DNA of 64,000 nucleotides from Nostoc carneum NIES-2107 (GTDB lineage Bacteria; Cyanobacteriota; Cyanobacteriia; Cyanobacteriales; Nostocaceae): NCBI GenBank assembly GCA_002368155.1, contig AP018180.1, positions 2,017,947 to 2,081,946 of the forward strand, read 5' to 3'. Shown piece by piece: positions 62,098 to 64,000 of this stretch (position 1 is its first letter; each line of letters starts with the position of its first letter). The notes under the pieces were generated by a model. It saw only the letters and a program-made list of their open reading frames with translations, ran no database searches and was not told where the DNA came from. The position numbers and the translations under genes were made by a program.

Positions 62098-62673
62098 ATG
62101 AGTCTCAGCACCGCTAAACGCTTTACCCTAGCTGAATATCACCGTCTAGCAGAACTCGGCTTTTTTAAGGAAGGTGAACGAGTTGAGCTAATTAAAGGTG
62201 AAATAATTAATATGGCAGCAAAAGGTAAACCACATTCTGTATGTCTTACTCGTTTATCTAGAGAGTTATTCCAACTTGTCAAAGAACAAGGAACTATTAG
62301 AACCCAAGATCCAATTACTATTGCTGACAACAGCGAACCAGAAGCAGATTTAGTGATTGTACAAAATCGTGCTGACGACTATTTAGCAAATCATCCCAAT
62401 CCATCAGACATTTTACTTTTAATTGAGATTGCTGATTCTTCTTTAAAATACGACCAAGAAGTAAAGTTACCCCTTTATGCAGAAGCAGGTATTTCCGATT
62501 ACTGGATATTTAATTTAGTAGATAATTATTTAGAATGCTACAGCGAACCTTATCAAGCTGCACAAGGTAAATTTGGTTATCGTCGCAAGCTAATATTTTT
62601 GCCTAATGAGTCAGTTAATTTACCAAGTTTCACTGATTTAGTCTTGGAATTATCCAAAGTATTTCCTGGTTAA
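62098..62673 (+). CDS. Uma2 family endonuclease-like protein
   Basis: Encodes 191 residues. TLAEYHRLAELGFFKEGERV, ELIKGEIINMAAKGKPHS, EPEADLVIVQNRADDYLANH, LLIEIADSSLKYDQEVKLPL and YWIFNLVDNYLECYSEP are the full Uma2 pattern, with D, E and K positions intact. It starts 40 bp after the 92-bp repeat. Role unknown. Confidence 0.9.
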   Translation: MSLSTAKRFTLAEYHRLAELGFFKEGERVELIKGEIINMAAKGKPHSVCLTRLSRELFQLVKEQGTIRTQDPITIADNSEPEADLVIVQNRADDYLANHPNPSDILLLIEIADSSLKYDQEVKLPLYAEAGISDYWIFNLVDNYLECYSEPYQAAQGKFGYRRKLIFLPNESVNLPSFTDLVLELSKVFPG

Positions 62674-62938
62674 TCAAGCTGCGATCGCATTTCTCTTGGA
62701 AAATCATTTAACTTAAGTCTAAGCTTGTTTTTAAATATATACATTTCTTGTTAAAGGGTAAAGCTTTTACCCTTTATTTGTTGTGGGTATATCACCACTC
62801 TTGTCAATACGCGATCGCCTGAGTTAAAACTGTTGCAATCTAAATAATCGTCAGGTGTGTTATTCAAGCATAACGCACCTTCAATGCTAATTTTTATTTC
62901 TAAAATTTAGAATATTACTCTCATTCATCTTATTTAAA

Positions 62939-64000
62939 ATGTCTTTATTTAAAAATTTACTCAATCTGCATTCAGCCACTAAACCACTTGAAGACTTTTT
63001 TACTGAGATAGTGGCTTATTTTTTCTCACTCAATAAAGATATTTTAATTGCTTGGCTAAAACAGAATTCAATTATTACTGATGAGAATTATACCAACATT
63101 AAGATTTCAACCCAACAAGAATACAAACGACTGCAAAATCATACACAAGACAGTAGACCAGATATTGTAGTTGAACTATCCAATAGTTTAGACACTCATA
63201 TAATTTTTATTGAATCAAAGATTGGATCTGTGGAAGCAGAAGACCAACTCAAAAGATACGCTGAAATCCTTGATTCTTTACAAATAAAAACCCTGACACA
63301 GAGAAGTTTAATTTATATTACCCGTGACTACGACAAAAAAGATTCTGCCGACATTTTACATTCTTCCGATACAAAATCATTTAATGTACCATTGAATGTG
63401 AAATTTCATCAATTGAGATGGTATCAGTTTTATAGTTTCTTAAAAAACTGTATCACTGATACGCTTGTGAAAGAAATATTAATGTTTATGGAGGTTAACA
63501 GAATGGCTCATACTAATCAGCTTTCATCCCTTGACATATTAACAATGATAAATTTTAATAAAACGCTTAATTTTATGGAATCAACCCTCAGGGATGAAGT
63601 AAGCGATAAATTTGAGAAAGTTTTTGGCAGTGTTCCTAAGGGGTCAGCAAGCTTAACGCAATATGCAGATAAGAGCAGATATATTATATATAAACATTTT
63701 TCTAGTTGGAATTTCTGGTGCGGTCTTGGATATTTTGAGTTAAATCCAGACAGCTTGTCTAAATATCCTTATCTAGGTATATGCTTGGAAGTTTCTCCCA
63801 CATATGTAAAACGTCCAGAAATTATTGAAGCTATGAAAAAAATAGTCGATGAAAATTCTGCAGAGTGGACTCCTCGCAATCTAAATCTTACTAAAGATTG
63901 GTCAAGTATTTTTTATCGCAAAAGCTTGCAAGAGTTTTTATCTGAAGAAAATCATGTGTCTTTTATTAAAAATTATTTTTGTGAATCAATCGAAGCGCTA
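62939..64000 (+). CDS. PD-(D/E)XK nuclease superfamily protein (C-terminus beyond the window)
   Basis: The frame runs from ATG 62939 (MSLFKNLLNLHSATKPLEDF) open to the window edge, 354 codons so far. The catalytic centre is plain: DSRPDIVVELSNSL followed by IIFIESKIGSVEAEDQLKRY, the D...ExK arrangement of PDDEXK_4-type proteins. The second half (WNFWCGLGYFELNPDSLS, YLGICLEVSP) is of unknown type. Such genes occur in defence islands and as restriction-like proteins, but no partner is visible here. Confidence 0.8.
   Translation, partial: MSLFKNLLNLHSATKPLEDFFTEIVAYFFSLNKDILIAWLKQNSIITDENYTNIKISTQQEYKRLQNHTQDSRPDIVVELSNSLDTHIIFIESKIGSVEAEDQLKRYAEILDSLQIKTLTQRSLIYITRDYDKKDSADILHSSDTKSFNVPLNVKFHQLRWYQFYSFLKNCITDTLVKEILMFMEVNRMAHTNQLSSLDILTMINFNKTLNFMESTLRDEVSDKFEKVFGSVPKGSASLTQYADKSRYIIYKHFSSWNFWCGLGYFELNPDSLSKYPYLGICLEVSPTYVKRPEIIEAMKKIVDENSAEWTPRNLNLTKDWSSIFYRKSLQEFLSEENHVSFIKNYFCESIEAL

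Overview
The window comes from a heterocyst-forming, nitrogen-fixing cyanobacterium of the Nostocales. Evidence: two blocks of nif genes in the usual Nostoc order (nifB-fdxN-nifS and nifP-nifV-nifZ-nifT), an fdxN element with xisF/xisH/xisI, very frequent HIP1 octamers (GCGATCGC), short tandemly repeated heptamers (STRR), and cyanobacterial multi-domain kinases.

The left ~38.7 kb is dominated by one programmed-excision element. The window opens inside nifS (minus strand). Just upstream of nifS lies only the 3' end of fdxN; the 5' part of fdxN is 38.4 kb away, next to nifB. Both junctions carry the same TGAGAATA octamer (TATTC core on the coding strand). Joining the two sides at this core restores an intact 116-residue FdxN and the operon nifB-fdxN-nifS. 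The element is therefore a complete, unexcised fdxN element of about 38,441 bp. Its serine recombinase xisF sits 48 bp inside the nifS-side end, and xisH/xisI lie near 33 kb.

Cargo of the element, left to right: two small exported proteins; a Uma2 gene split by an IS5-type element; an intact Uma2 gene; a HEAT-repeat protein; a second, independent serine recombinase with two partner genes (6.9-10.0 kb); a 2124-residue HstK-type Ser/Thr-His hybrid kinase convergent with a response regulator; an ECF-type sigma factor; a secreted protein split by an IS630 element; a probable pore-forming protein (ubiquitin-like / MACPF / Vps62-like / bulb-lectin) next to a patatin phospholipase; a four-gene set resembling a small biosynthetic cluster (GNAT, ATP-grasp, haem-oxygenase-like enzyme, ABC exporter); a TpsB remnant; xisHI; a decayed vapC; a GPH sugar transporter; and a replication/regulation-like end with an XRE regulator preceded by palindromes.

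From 39 to 57 kb is chromosomal: nifB with a long upstream control region, a quinone-oxidoreductase-like gene, a NACHT-HEAT STAND ATPase, a Uma2 gene, a two-partner-secretion exoprotein, a DUF2887/Rpn-type nuclease, a cluster of toxin-antitoxin genes and remnants, a Ser/Thr kinase with WD40 repeats, and a 12-copy 21-bp tandem repeat. From 57 to 62 kb is the second nif block, nifP (cysE1), two small ORFs, nifV, nifZ, nifT and a [2Fe-2S] protein, bracketed by two inverted copies of a 92-bp repeat. The window ends inside a PD-(D/E)XK nuclease-like gene.

The regions upstream of nifB and nifP share GTAC-containing blocks and an AATCCAATAA-like block, the kind of shared control expected for the heterocyst nif regulon.
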